Source: JAOUGY01 sp963792365 (lineage in GTDB: Bacteria; Actinomycetota; Acidimicrobiia; Spongiisociales; ZC4RG35). Taken from it: a stretch of DNA of 64,000 nt. Made by a program: the position numbers and the translations under genes. Under the pieces are notes generated by a model. That model worked only from the letters and a program-made list of their open reading frames with translations, was not told where the DNA came from and did not search any database. The DNA lies in contig CAWBVW010000009.1 in assembly GCA_963792365.1 (NCBI GenBank), positions 62,001 through 126,000 of the forward strand. Direction: 5' to 3'. Shown here one piece after another: positions 26,144 to 34,775 of this stretch. Positions within the stretch are counted from its first letter, which is position 1; each line of letters begins with the position of its first letter.

Positions 26144-28609
26144 TCACGCCCTGAGGCGCTCCATTGCAGGGTCGTAGGGGGGATCGGCGATCACGGTTGC
26201 CGGGATGCGATCGCCGAAGTATTCGACGTGCAAGGAGGTACCGGGTTCGGATTTCTCCGTCGGCAGGTATCCGTAGGCGAGGGAGCGACCAACCGAGTAC
26301 CCGTGGTTGGCGCTGGTGACATATCCGACGCAGTCGTCGCCGTCCAGAATGGGCTCGTATCCGAAGGCGACACCGGAATCGAGCGCGACGCACGACCACC
26401 GCCGGGAGGGCTCTGAGGCGGAGGACGTCACACAGGCGTCTCGTCCCACGAAATCGCCCTTGTCGAGCTTGACCGCCCAGCCCAGCCCAGCCTCGTATGG
26501 CGTGTACTCGGTGTGTACGTCGGCCCCCCACGCCGGGTAGCCCTTCTCCAGCCGCAACGAGTCGAAGGCGCCCATCCCCACGGGCACAAGCCCGAGATCA
26601 CTTCCCGCCTCGATCAGGGTGTCCCACACACCGAGCGCCGAGTCGACCGGCATGTGCAGCTCCCAACCCAGCTCACCGACATAGGACACCCGGACTGCGA
26701 GGGCTTCGGCCATTCCGACATCGATGGAGCGGCTGGTGAAATAGGGAAAGGCATCATTGCCGACATCACGCGAAGTGACTCGATCGAGGATCGTGCGGGC
26801 ATTGGGACCCCACAGGCCCACCGCCGACCACGCGTCGGAGATGTCCACGGTGGCCACACGGTCGAATCCACCGCGCTCGGCGACCGTCTCCATCCAGCGG
26901 AGGTCCCTGGGGCGCGTCCCCTCTCCCACGAAGCACCAGAAGCGGTCTTCGGCGACCCGGGCCACCACGAGATCGCGCCGCACACCTCCGGAGGGTGTGA
27001 GCCAGTTCGTGTAGGTGACCGCACCCACTCGACGTGCCACCTTGTTGGAACAGAGGTGCTCGGCGAACTCGGCAGCCTCGGCGCCCCGGATCTCGATGAT
27101 CGACAGGCCGTGGAGGTCGAACAACCCGGCAGTAGCTCGCGTCGCGAGGTGTTCGGCTCCTTGGATCGGCGACCAATGCTCGGCGGCCCACCCGGACCGC
27201 TCCGGTATGGCCTCGCGATGACGTTCCACGAGATCGGAGTTCGACTCGAACCAGTTGGGCAGCTCGATTCCTGCGAAGGTCGTGAACACGGCCCCGTTCT
27301 CGACGTGTCGACCGTGCATCGGCGTCAGGCGGACGTTTCTCGGGTGTGACATCGGCTGGCGCGGGTGCACGATGTCGTAGACCTCGGCGTAGTTCTTGTC
27401 ACACACCGTTGCGAGATAGGCCGGCGTCGTCTGGAACCCGTGGAAGCGATGCAAGTCCACCTGTCGGGGATCCCACTCGGGGTCTCCGGCGGTCATCATC
27501 TCGGCGGTCATCTTGGCCACCCCTGCGGCGTGCGTGAGCCACGAGGCAGTCGAGACCCACAGGCCCTTGGTCCGTGCCTCACCGATAATCGGCATGCCGT
27601 CGACCGAGAAGGCAAACATGCCGTTGAAGCGGGTCGGGAACGAGGCCGGGTCGAGCCCCCGGAAGAACGGGAGGACCTTCTGGGCCGTCTCCCACGCCCG
27701 CCCCATGAAATCGTCGACGATGAACTCGTTCATGGCCGTACGACCCATGGAGTCAGTTGCGACCCGACGCGGGCGGTGCCGGTAGCTGCCGATCCCATAC
27801 GAGTTCCAGTGCTGCCGGTAATACATGAAGGTGTCCAGGTCGCGAATCGTCGGGAACGTCACCTCGTGGTCCGGGTCGGACAGATCGAACTGCGCCAGCT
27901 CGGGGAGGGGCGGCGAGATCAGGTATTGATGGTCGTAGGCATGGAGCGGGATCGGCACCCCCGCCTTCTCGCCGAGCAGCGGGCCCCAGATGTTGGTGCA
28001 GATCACAACATGCTCGGCCTCGATGGACGGGAGCGCAGGATTTGCCGTGACCACTCCCCTGACGCGCCCCCCGGCGACGGTCACGTCCGTCACCTCTGTG
28101 TCCGCCAGCCACGTCACCGTTTCCCCCGCGGCCCGCTGAATCGCACCATTCAGGTGTGGTGAGGCAACGAGCTGCCCGCGTGCCATGAGGAGCGAACCTT
28201 TGATGAAGTCGGGATCGAGGTAGGGCACGATCGACACCGTCTCGTCGACATCGAGGATGCGCGCCTCGGCGTGATAACTCTTGGCCTCCCCCACCAGTCG
28301 TCTGAGATCTCTGAGACGTTCCTCCGACACGGCCAGCTCCAGCCCGCCGACCTCGTTCACAGTGCGTCGACCGGGGTCGAACTGTGGGAGAGACCGATAC
28401 AGGTCGGCGCCGTAGTGGCCCATCTGGGTGAGGAGCTTCGAATGGCTGAGCGCCACCACCCCACCCGGGGCGTGCGACGTCGAGCCGTCGTTGTGCACGA
28501 TCGGACCCTTGTCGACCACGACGATCCCATCCCAGCCCAGGCGAACGAGGTGCAGGGCGAGTGCGGAACCCACGATGCCCGACCCGATGATGACGACCCT
28601 CGCCTGCAT
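26144..28609 (-). CDS. Dimethylglycine/sarcosine dehydrogenase-like flavoprotein with GcvT domain, first copy
   Basis: An 821-residue enzyme of the DMGDH/SARDH type. The N-terminal FAD-binding DAO domain has IIGSGIVGSALA (near residue 6), and DGSTSHAPGG supplies the histidine that covalently links FAD in this family. A middle FAO_M region leads into a C-terminal GcvT/aminomethyltransferase domain (NWFESNSDLVERHREA, then GAEAAEFAEHLCSNKVA and YVGELGWELHMP) and a GcvT_C barrel. It oxidatively removes an N-methyl group and captures it as 5,10-methylene-THF, with electrons expected to go to ETF. The exact amine is unknown. It lies downstream of the ABC importer on the same strand. Confidence 0.88.
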   Translation of the reverse strand: MQARVVIIGSGIVGSALALHLVRLGWDGIVVVDKGPIVHNDGSTSHAPGGVVALSHSKLLTQMGHYGADLYRSLPQFDPGRRTVNEVGGLELAVSEERLRDLRRLVGEAKSYHAEARILDVDETVSIVPYLDPDFIKGSLLMARGQLVASPHLNGAIQRAAGETVTWLADTEVTDVTVAGGRVRGVVTANPALPSIEAEHVVICTNIWGPLLGEKAGVPIPLHAYDHQYLISPPLPELAQFDLSDPDHEVTFPTIRDLDTFMYYRQHWNSYGIGSYRHRPRRVATDSMGRTAMNEFIVDDFMGRAWETAQKVLPFFRGLDPASFPTRFNGMFAFSVDGMPIIGEARTKGLWVSTASWLTHAAGVAKMTAEMMTAGDPEWDPRQVDLHRFHGFQTTPAYLATVCDKNYAEVYDIVHPRQPMSHPRNVRLTPMHGRHVENGAVFTTFAGIELPNWFESNSDLVERHREAIPERSGWAAEHWSPIQGAEHLATRATAGLFDLHGLSIIEIRGAEAAEFAEHLCSNKVARRVGAVTYTNWLTPSGGVRRDLVVARVAEDRFWCFVGEGTRPRDLRWMETVAERGGFDRVATVDISDAWSAVGLWGPNARTILDRVTSRDVGNDAFPYFTSRSIDVGMAEALAVRVSYVGELGWELHMPVDSALGVWDTLIEAGSDLGLVPVGMGAFDSLRLEKGYPAWGADVHTEYTPYEAGLGWAVKLDKGDFVGRDACVTSSASEPSRRWSCVALDSGVAFGYEPILDGDDCVGYVTSANHGYSVGRSLAYGYLPTEKSEPGTSLHVEYFGDRIPATVIADPPYDPAMERLRA

Positions 28610-28693
28610 ACCTCGCTCCTCGATCGAACCTAGCTGGGCGGCGTGTCACCCCGAGGGGTGCCACACTGGAGAGATTCGCCGCCGATCTCGCGA

Positions 28694-30814
28694 TCAGCCC
28701 GCCGACGGGTCATCGGTAGCCGGATCGGCGTCGTCCTGTTTGAGAATGGCAGGGACGTCCGCATCGTCGGCCAGCTCGACGTGCAGCGACCCCGTCTTCG
28801 CCTGCAGTTCCCGAAGCTCCTCGAACGGGATGTGACACTTCATCCGATGATTCGGTTCGACATCGACCATCGGCGGCTCTTCGCGGTCACACAACCCCTC
28901 GATCACCCGGTGACACCTCGTGTGGAACACACACCCCGCCGGCGGGTTGGCCGGGCTCGGGATGTCACCTTCGAGCCGGATCCGGAACTTCGGTGCTCCG
29001 TCCACGGTCGGAACGGCTGACAGCAGGGCCTCGGTGTACGGATGGTGCGGGCCCGCAAAGATCTGTTCCGTCGTGCCGACCTCCATGAGCCGCCCCACGT
29101 ACATCACGGCAATCCGGTCGGCCAGGTAGCGGACGACCCCGAGGTCGTGCGTGATGAACAGGTAGCTCGTCGACCCATCGGATTGGAGGTTGGCGAGAAG
29201 GTTCAGGATCGCGGCCTGCACCGAGACGTCGAGGGCACTCGTCGGCTCGTCGCACACCACGACTCGTGGGTCGCCGGCAAACGCACGTGCGATCGCCACC
29301 CGCTGTTTCAGACCGCCCGAGAGCTGGCGTGGTCGCATGTCGAGGTGGCGGGGTGAGAGTCGCAGCGCAGCCGCCAGCGCCTCCGCCCGCTCGTTGGCAT
29401 CCGACTTGGTCGCACCTGTGAGCTTCGTGATCGTACGGGTGAGGATTCGGCGAACGCTCCACATCCGGTTGAGCGCCGAGTCGGGGTTCTGGAATACGAT
29501 CTGCATCGCGCCCATCTCTTCGGCCGTTCGGTCCCCGGCAGTGGGAGACAGCGGATTGCCGTCGAGGGTGATCTCACTGCCCTCATCTGGGGCATGAATA
29601 CCGAGGATGGCCTTGGCGAGGGTGGATTTTCCCGAGCCCGACTCTCCTACGAGTCCGAGCGTCTCGCCGTTCTCGACACGGAGGTCGACCCCGACCAGTG
29701 CCGGTACGTCGACCCCATGCTGGTGGAAGGTCTTGGATACGTCGTTCATCTTGATGACGACCCGGTGATCGAGCGACCAATCCGTGTCGTCGGGCGGAGG
29801 CTCCGGGATCTCGTCGAGACGGTCGACGTGATGACACAGCGTGAAATGACCCGGGGCGATCTCGACTTCTGGCGGTGGCGTGCTTCGGCACAGATCGGTC
29901 GCCAGAACACAACGATCCACGAAGACGCAGGTCGGAAGCGGCGTGCCGATCGACGGGAGTGTTCCTGGGATCGTGAACAGTGCTCGGTCGTGCTTTCGTG
30001 TGCCATGCCTGGGAAGGCATTGAAGGAGGCCGACGGTGTACGGGTGCCGAGGAGCGTCGAACACGTCGACGGCGTTGCCTTCTTCGACGACCTTGCCCGC
30101 GTACATCACGCCCACGCGGTCACACATCGAGCGAATCACTCCGAGGTTGTGGGCGATCAGCAGGATCGACGCATCGAGATCCACACGCAGCGCCCTCACC
30201 AGGTCGAGCACCTCTGCCTCTACGGTGGCGTCGAGACCGGTCGTGGGCTCATCGAGGATCAGAAGCTTCGGGTCGCCGGCGAGGGCCATGGCAATGACAA
30301 CCCGCTGTTGCATCCCACCTGAGAGCTGGTGGGGGTATCGCTGCATCACACGATTCGGGTCGGCGATCTGAACCCGGTTCAGGGCGTCGAGCGCTCGCTC
30401 CTCGGCTTCGTCCTTGTCGACGCCCAAAACGGTGTAGGACTCCACGACCTGTCGCCCGATCCGCAACGACGGATTCAACGCTGCGCCGGGATCCTGATAC
30501 ACCATCGAGACGTGGTGGGAGCGAAACTCACGGAGCTCTCTGGCGGACATGTGGGTGACGTCCTGGCCGCCAGCGAGGATTCGGCCATCGGTGATCATTG
30601 CGTTGGACGGCAGGTAGCGCACGGCAGCGAACGCAGTTGTGCTCTTGCCGCACCCCGACTCGCCGACCAACCCGTATGCCTCGCCGGGCCGGATTGCGAA
30701 GTCGACACCGCGCAGCACCTCACGCAGAACGCCCCTGACGCGGTACGCGAGATGGAGGTTCTCGACAGCCAGGGCTGCGGTCGTGGTGTCGCGTTCTGGT
30801 TGCAATGTCGTCAT
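28694..30814 (-). CDS. Dipeptide/amine ABC importer, two fused ATPase domains (DppD-DppF type)
   Basis: A 706-residue protein carrying two ABC ATPase domains in tandem. The first has Walker A GESGCGKST and signature LSGGMQQR with LLILDEPT. The second has GESGSGKST, LSGGLKQR and VVVCDEPT. Each is followed by the oligopeptide-ATPase C-terminal region with cysteine motifs (CVFVDRC, CVFHTRC). Separate dppD and dppF genes are more usual, and fusions are common in actinobacteria. The ATG at 30814 overlaps the stop of the dppC-like gene (ATGA), which excludes the longer upstream open frame. In this setting it probably imports betaines or other N-methylated compounds. Confidence 0.93.
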   Translation of the reverse strand: MTTLQPERDTTTAALAVENLHLAYRVRGVLREVLRGVDFAIRPGEAYGLVGESGCGKSTTAFAAVRYLPSNAMITDGRILAGGQDVTHMSARELREFRSHHVSMVYQDPGAALNPSLRIGRQVVESYTVLGVDKDEAEERALDALNRVQIADPNRVMQRYPHQLSGGMQQRVVIAMALAGDPKLLILDEPTTGLDATVEAEVLDLVRALRVDLDASILLIAHNLGVIRSMCDRVGVMYAGKVVEEGNAVDVFDAPRHPYTVGLLQCLPRHGTRKHDRALFTIPGTLPSIGTPLPTCVFVDRCVLATDLCRSTPPPEVEIAPGHFTLCHHVDRLDEIPEPPPDDTDWSLDHRVVIKMNDVSKTFHQHGVDVPALVGVDLRVENGETLGLVGESGSGKSTLAKAILGIHAPDEGSEITLDGNPLSPTAGDRTAEEMGAMQIVFQNPDSALNRMWSVRRILTRTITKLTGATKSDANERAEALAAALRLSPRHLDMRPRQLSGGLKQRVAIARAFAGDPRVVVCDEPTSALDVSVQAAILNLLANLQSDGSTSYLFITHDLGVVRYLADRIAVMYVGRLMEVGTTEQIFAGPHHPYTEALLSAVPTVDGAPKFRIRLEGDIPSPANPPAGCVFHTRCHRVIEGLCDREEPPMVDVEPNHRMKCHIPFEELRELQAKTGSLHVELADDADVPAILKQDDADPATDDPSAG

Positions 30815-31707
30815 GATGCGTTCACTGCGTCGATGGAATCGGCCACGAGGTTGGCGCCGATCACGAGGCTGGCGATTGCCAGTGCCGGGAAGAGCGTCGG
30901 CCACCACTGGCCCGCTTGGATCAGCGAGTAGGTCTGAGCGATCGACAGGCCCCAATCCGGTGACGGCGGCTGGATGCCTGCACCGAGAAACGACAAGGTG
31001 GCGATGGTGAACACCGCGTAGCCGATTCGAACGGTCAGCTCGACGACAACGACCGACACGATGTTGGGGAAGATCTCCCGCGCCATGATGAACAGATCCG
31101 ATTCTCCCCGGAGCTTCGCCGATGTCACATAGTCGAGCCTCGCCTCGCTCATCACCGTGGCACGCACGGTGCGGGCGACCACCGGGGTGAACAACACTGC
31201 GACCGTGCCCACGACCACCGGGAGCGAGCTTCCAAGCGTTGCGATGATCAACAGCGCGACCAGGATGACGGGGATCGCAAAGATCGCTTCGATGATCCTG
31301 CTGAGGGCTTCGTCCACCCACCCCCGGTAGTACCCCATCACGAGACCCACCGAAGTCCCGGCGATCACGCTGAGGACGGCGGCGATCGGGGCAACCGTGA
31401 GGATGTCCCTCGATCCGGCCATCACCCGCGAGAGCACGTCGCGTCCGAGCTGATCCGTCCCGAAAAGATGCGATGCGCTCGGGGCGTCCGACGGGATGTC
31501 GAAGCCGTTTATGGGGTCGTAGGGGGTGATGGCATCTCCGAAGATGGCGCACACGATCCAGATCAACAGGATCACCGCGCCCAGGATGAACGAGGGGCGC
31601 CTGAACAGCAGCCGCAAGCGCTCACGTCGGGCCTGCCGTCGTTCGGACAGCGCGGCCGGCGGCGAGGAAGAGCCGGCCTGGGGAGCTTCGGGTGTCTCTG
31701 TCGCCAT
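30811..31707 (-). CDS. ABC importer permease, DppC-like
   Basis: A 298-residue permease of the binding-protein-dependent transport family, DppC/OppC branch. A cytoplasmic N-terminus rich in Glu/Ala/Arg is followed by a first helix (FILGAVILLIWIVCAIF), the DPINGFDIPSDAPSASHLFG segment with LGRDVLSRVMAGSR, and the EAA loop (EARLDYVTSAKLRGESD). The ATG at 31707 overlaps the stop of the dppB-like gene (ATGA), so an upstream in-frame start inside dppB was rejected. It forms the membrane pore with the dppB-like product. Confidence 0.92.
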   Translation of the reverse strand: MATETPEAPQAGSSSPPAALSERRQARRERLRLLFRRPSFILGAVILLIWIVCAIFGDAITPYDPINGFDIPSDAPSASHLFGTDQLGRDVLSRVMAGSRDILTVAPIAAVLSVIAGTSVGLVMGYYRGWVDEALSRIIEAIFAIPVILVALLIIATLGSSLPVVVGTVAVLFTPVVARTVRATVMSEARLDYVTSAKLRGESDLFIMAREIFPNIVSVVVVELTVRIGYAVFTIATLSFLGAGIQPPSPDWGLSIAQTYSLIQAGQWWPTLFPALAIASLVIGANLVADSIDAVNAS

Positions 31708-32660
31708 CAGCCGTGCGCCTCCATCCTCGCCCGGGGATTCATCCATGCGATCACCAGATCGGAGAGCAACGTGAACACCATGTAGATGACACCAACCACG
31801 ATGACTCCGGCGGTCAGCACGGGAATGTCCTTGTCACCGGCGGCGAAGAATATGAGACGCCCCAAACCCGGATAGTTGAAGATGACTTCAAGGCCGATCA
31901 GGCCGCCGAACAGGTAGCCCACCTGGACTCCGACCACCGCCACGGTGGGCTGGAGCGCGTTCCGCATGATGTGACCGCGCATGACCGCTTGACGGCTGAG
32001 TCCCTTCATGGCGGCGGTCCGCGCGTAGTCGGCCGACAGAGCCTGGATCGTGCCGGCTCGGGTCATACGTGCGATGTACCCGAAATACACGATGACAAGC
32101 GCGAACGCGGGGAGCAGGAGGTGCTTCATCTGGGTCCAGAAACCAGATCCGGTCGGAGCCAACGCCAGCACCGGGAGCAAACCGAGTTTCACCCCGATCA
32201 CGAACTGCAGAACGACGCCCGACACGAATTCGGGAATCGACGAGCTGGCCAACCCCAGGGTGACCACGGCCCGGTCGGCCGTGGTGTCCCGTCTTCGTGC
32301 GGCGAATATCCCACCGGCGATGCTGATGGGGATGGTCAAGAGAAGACCCAGCCCGACCAAACGTGCGGATCGACCGACCGCCGGCCACAGAATCTCGGAC
32401 ACCGGACGGTTCTGAGCGAAAGAGTCACCGAAGTCGAAGGTGATCGTGCTCCTGATGAGATTGAGGTATTGCACAGGCAGTGGGTCGAGCAATCCCAGAC
32501 GCTCGTTCAGAGCGTCAACCGACTCCTGAGGTGCGAACGGTCCCAGGATCCGACGACCGGGATCGCTGGGGAGCACGTTGTTGATGAAGAAGACGATCGT
32601 GACGATGAGCAGCAGTGTGAGCAGCGAGGTCAGCACTCGGCGTACCAGCATCCTCCTCAT
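31707..32660 (-). CDS. ABC importer permease, DppB-like
   Basis: A 317-residue permease of the DppB/OppB branch. The N-terminal helix VLTSLLTLLLIVTIVFF is followed by the characteristic periplasmic LGLLDPLPVQYLNL segment, then inner helices with the EAA motif (ALSADYARTAAMKGL) and the ending LLSDLVIAWMNPR. The ATG at 32660 has AGAGG seven bases upstream; a second ATG lies nine bases later. It is the first permease gene after the binding-protein gene and overlaps the dppC-like gene by four bases. Confidence 0.93.
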   Translation of the reverse strand: MRRMLVRRVLTSLLTLLLIVTIVFFINNVLPSDPGRRILGPFAPQESVDALNERLGLLDPLPVQYLNLIRSTITFDFGDSFAQNRPVSEILWPAVGRSARLVGLGLLLTIPISIAGGIFAARRRDTTADRAVVTLGLASSSIPEFVSGVVLQFVIGVKLGLLPVLALAPTGSGFWTQMKHLLLPAFALVIVYFGYIARMTRAGTIQALSADYARTAAMKGLSRQAVMRGHIMRNALQPTVAVVGVQVGYLFGGLIGLEVIFNYPGLGRLIFFAAGDKDIPVLTAGVIVVGVIYMVFTLLSDLVIAWMNPRARMEAHG

Positions 32661-32758
32661 CGTGTTCCTCTCTCGATGCGACTGCCTTCCACCATAGGGC
32701 GACCGGGGTCCGGGACCGGGCGGGAAGTCTCCCGCTCGATCCCGGACGGATCCGATCG

Positions 32759-34483
32759 TCAGACCATCGAAGCCGCGGACACCACCGGATGTCCGAGCGC
32801 CGACTGCAACACCCCCTGGAAACGGTTCGAGTGACCCGCCAGGTAGTTGTAGAAGAACGGCACACCGATCGGCACGTCCTCGTTGAGGATCGTCTCGATC
32901 TTGTTGGCTGCCGCCATCTGCTCGTCGACACCGACCGCCGACGAGTATTCGGTGAACGCTGCGTCGAAGTCGGGGTTGGAGTATTGCGACGAGTTCCACA
33001 CGCCGTTGGTGGACAATGCCGCATTGAGATAGATGTCGGGCGTCGGCCGGTGCCCATAGTCCACGATCCCGAGCTCGGCGGCCCGGTTGCATGGTGGGTC
33101 GGTGGGCTGTCCGTCATCCCCCGGCGGGCACCACTGGTTCCCGTAGAAGGTGTCGAGTCCTTCCACCTCGATCTGCAGATCGAATCCGGCTTCCGACGCT
33201 CCAGCCTGGATGAGCTGGGCGAGCTGCGGGATCTCCTGGAGCTCGGCGCAGTGAAGCGTCGTTTGGAGACCATCGGGGAACCCAGCCTCGGCCAACAGCG
33301 CCTTTGCCTGCTCGATGTCCCGAGTGCGCTGCGGCACCGAGGGGTCGAAGTACGGCAGGAACGGTGCGATTACATGGTCGTTGCCGATGTCCGCACGACC
33401 TCGGAAGAGCGTCTCGACCATCTGCTCACGGTTGAACGTGAGAGCAAGGGCCTGGCGAACCCGCTTGTCGGCGAACTGGCCGGTGTCGGTACGCATCCAC
33501 ACCTGACGGTGGGTCGCCGCCTGGATCGCAAGCACCACGAAGTTGGGGTCGTTGAGCAGAGCGTCGCCACCGATCACCGAGAACTGCGAGATGGCGTCAA
33601 CCGATGCACCCTGGATCGCTGTGACCTGGGTGCCGATGTCGTCGAAGAACTGGAATTCGACACCGTCGAGCGGCGTCATACCACCCCACCAGTCGGGATT
33701 CCGTTCGAATGTCGCACCGGTGGCCTGGTCGTAATCGACCAACTTCCACGCTCCGGTCCCGTTGGGGGTGACCTCGAGCGCACTACCGACCTCGTAGCTG
33801 ACCGGCGTGATGCAACTCTGTGCGTTGAACATCGACACCAGATAGGGCAGGTTCCCGTTCGCAGCCTCGAGCTGGAAGACGGCAACAGCCGGGTCGCTGT
33901 CATCGACGGCATCCATGCCGATCACGCCGTCGAGACCCGAGTTCCCGGATTCCACGAGCCGGTTCATGGTCGCCTTCACATCGGAGGACGTGAAGGGCGA
34001 GCCATCGGCCATCCACTTCGCTTCGGTCCGCAGGTTGAACGTCCAGACGGTTCCGTCGTCATTGGGCGACCAGTCCGTCGCCAGTCCTGGCGCGATGTCC
34101 CCATCGGCGCCCAGGGTCGTGAGGAACTCGAATGACTGCGATACGACCCCGTACGCCCCCAGGCTCTGCATGAGCACAGGGTCGAGAGTCGTTGCAGGCC
34201 GCTGATGTGCGTATCGAATGACACCACCGGTCTGTCCGGCGCCGCCGGTGGTTGCGGGCGTGCTGGCCGAAGGTTCGCCTGCCGCGGTGGTGGAGGCGGC
34301 ATCTCCGTCTCCGTCCCCACATGCGGCGATCACCATGCTCATCGTCGGCAATGACAGTCCGAGAATTGCACCCTTCCGCAAGAAGGCTCTCCGGGTGATC
34401 TTTCCCCCTACATATGCTTCGACGGTGTCTCGTGGCAAGGGTCCGACCGACCGCCTGACGGTGTCGAGTCTATTCCAATCCAT
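32759..34483 (-). CDS. Extracellular solute-binding lipoprotein of the ABC importer (family 5)
   Basis: A 574-residue substrate-binding protein, SBP_bac_5 type (DppA/OppA-like). The N-terminus carries a twin-arginine-like motif (TRRAFLRKG) and a hydrophobic stretch ending in a lipobox-type IAAC, so export by Tat with lipid anchoring is likely. The low-complexity linker (TTAAGEPSASTPATT) is typical of actinobacterial lipoproteins. Family segments include FNLRTEAKWMADGSPFTSSDVKAT and RVRQALALTFNREQMVETLFRGRA. The ATG at 34483 has GGGAGAGAG upstream. It is the first gene of the importer operon; the 98 bp before dppB show no strong hairpin. Confidence 0.93.
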   Translation of the reverse strand: MDWNRLDTVRRSVGPLPRDTVEAYVGGKITRRAFLRKGAILGLSLPTMSMVIAACGDGDGDAASTTAAGEPSASTPATTGGAGQTGGVIRYAHQRPATTLDPVLMQSLGAYGVVSQSFEFLTTLGADGDIAPGLATDWSPNDDGTVWTFNLRTEAKWMADGSPFTSSDVKATMNRLVESGNSGLDGVIGMDAVDDSDPAVAVFQLEAANGNLPYLVSMFNAQSCITPVSYEVGSALEVTPNGTGAWKLVDYDQATGATFERNPDWWGGMTPLDGVEFQFFDDIGTQVTAIQGASVDAISQFSVIGGDALLNDPNFVVLAIQAATHRQVWMRTDTGQFADKRVRQALALTFNREQMVETLFRGRADIGNDHVIAPFLPYFDPSVPQRTRDIEQAKALLAEAGFPDGLQTTLHCAELQEIPQLAQLIQAGASEAGFDLQIEVEGLDTFYGNQWCPPGDDGQPTDPPCNRAAELGIVDYGHRPTPDIYLNAALSTNGVWNSSQYSNPDFDAAFTEYSSAVGVDEQMAAANKIETILNEDVPIGVPFFYNYLAGHSNRFQGVLQSALGHPVVSAASMV

Positions 34484-34678
34484 ATTTCTCTCTCCCACCA
34501 GTTCGGCGTGCAAGCACGCATCGTTTTCCCGGCGGCAATGCGCCACCAGACCGGATGGGTGCTGGTTCACCCGTCACCCGGAGTCATGCCACCCTACAGA
34601 TCCGTTCCACGAAATGGCACAGATGCTCCTGCCTTTTATGTCCACTATCGGAGCGAAGGCTCCCGGACTGAGACCACC

Positions 34679-34726
34679 AACCCAGGGTTAAGGTCCGCCG
34701 TTCTGGCGGACTACCGCCCACAGAAC
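34679..34726 (+). repeat. Dispersed 48-bp palindromic repeat, copy A
   Basis: Starts AACCCAGGGTTAAGG, then the hairpin GTCCGCC-gttct-GGCGGAC (34693-34711) and ends GCCCACAGAAC. It sits in the 292-bp divergent spacer between the importer operon and the soxA-like gene, 50 bp before the soxA start. No other feature was recognised in that spacer apart from a weak GTTCC-N7-GGCAC at 34604-34620. Confidence 0.85.
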
Positions 34727-34775
34727 AGCGCCCTCGACGTCTCGGCCATCGCCCCAACGCCTAGGCTCGCGGCCG

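Noticed and set aside
30815..31552. N-terminal extension of the fused ABC ATPase to 952 residues.
   Set aside because: The added sequence lies entirely inside the dppC-like permease gene in a shadow frame; the ATGA overlap at 30811-30814 marks the real start.
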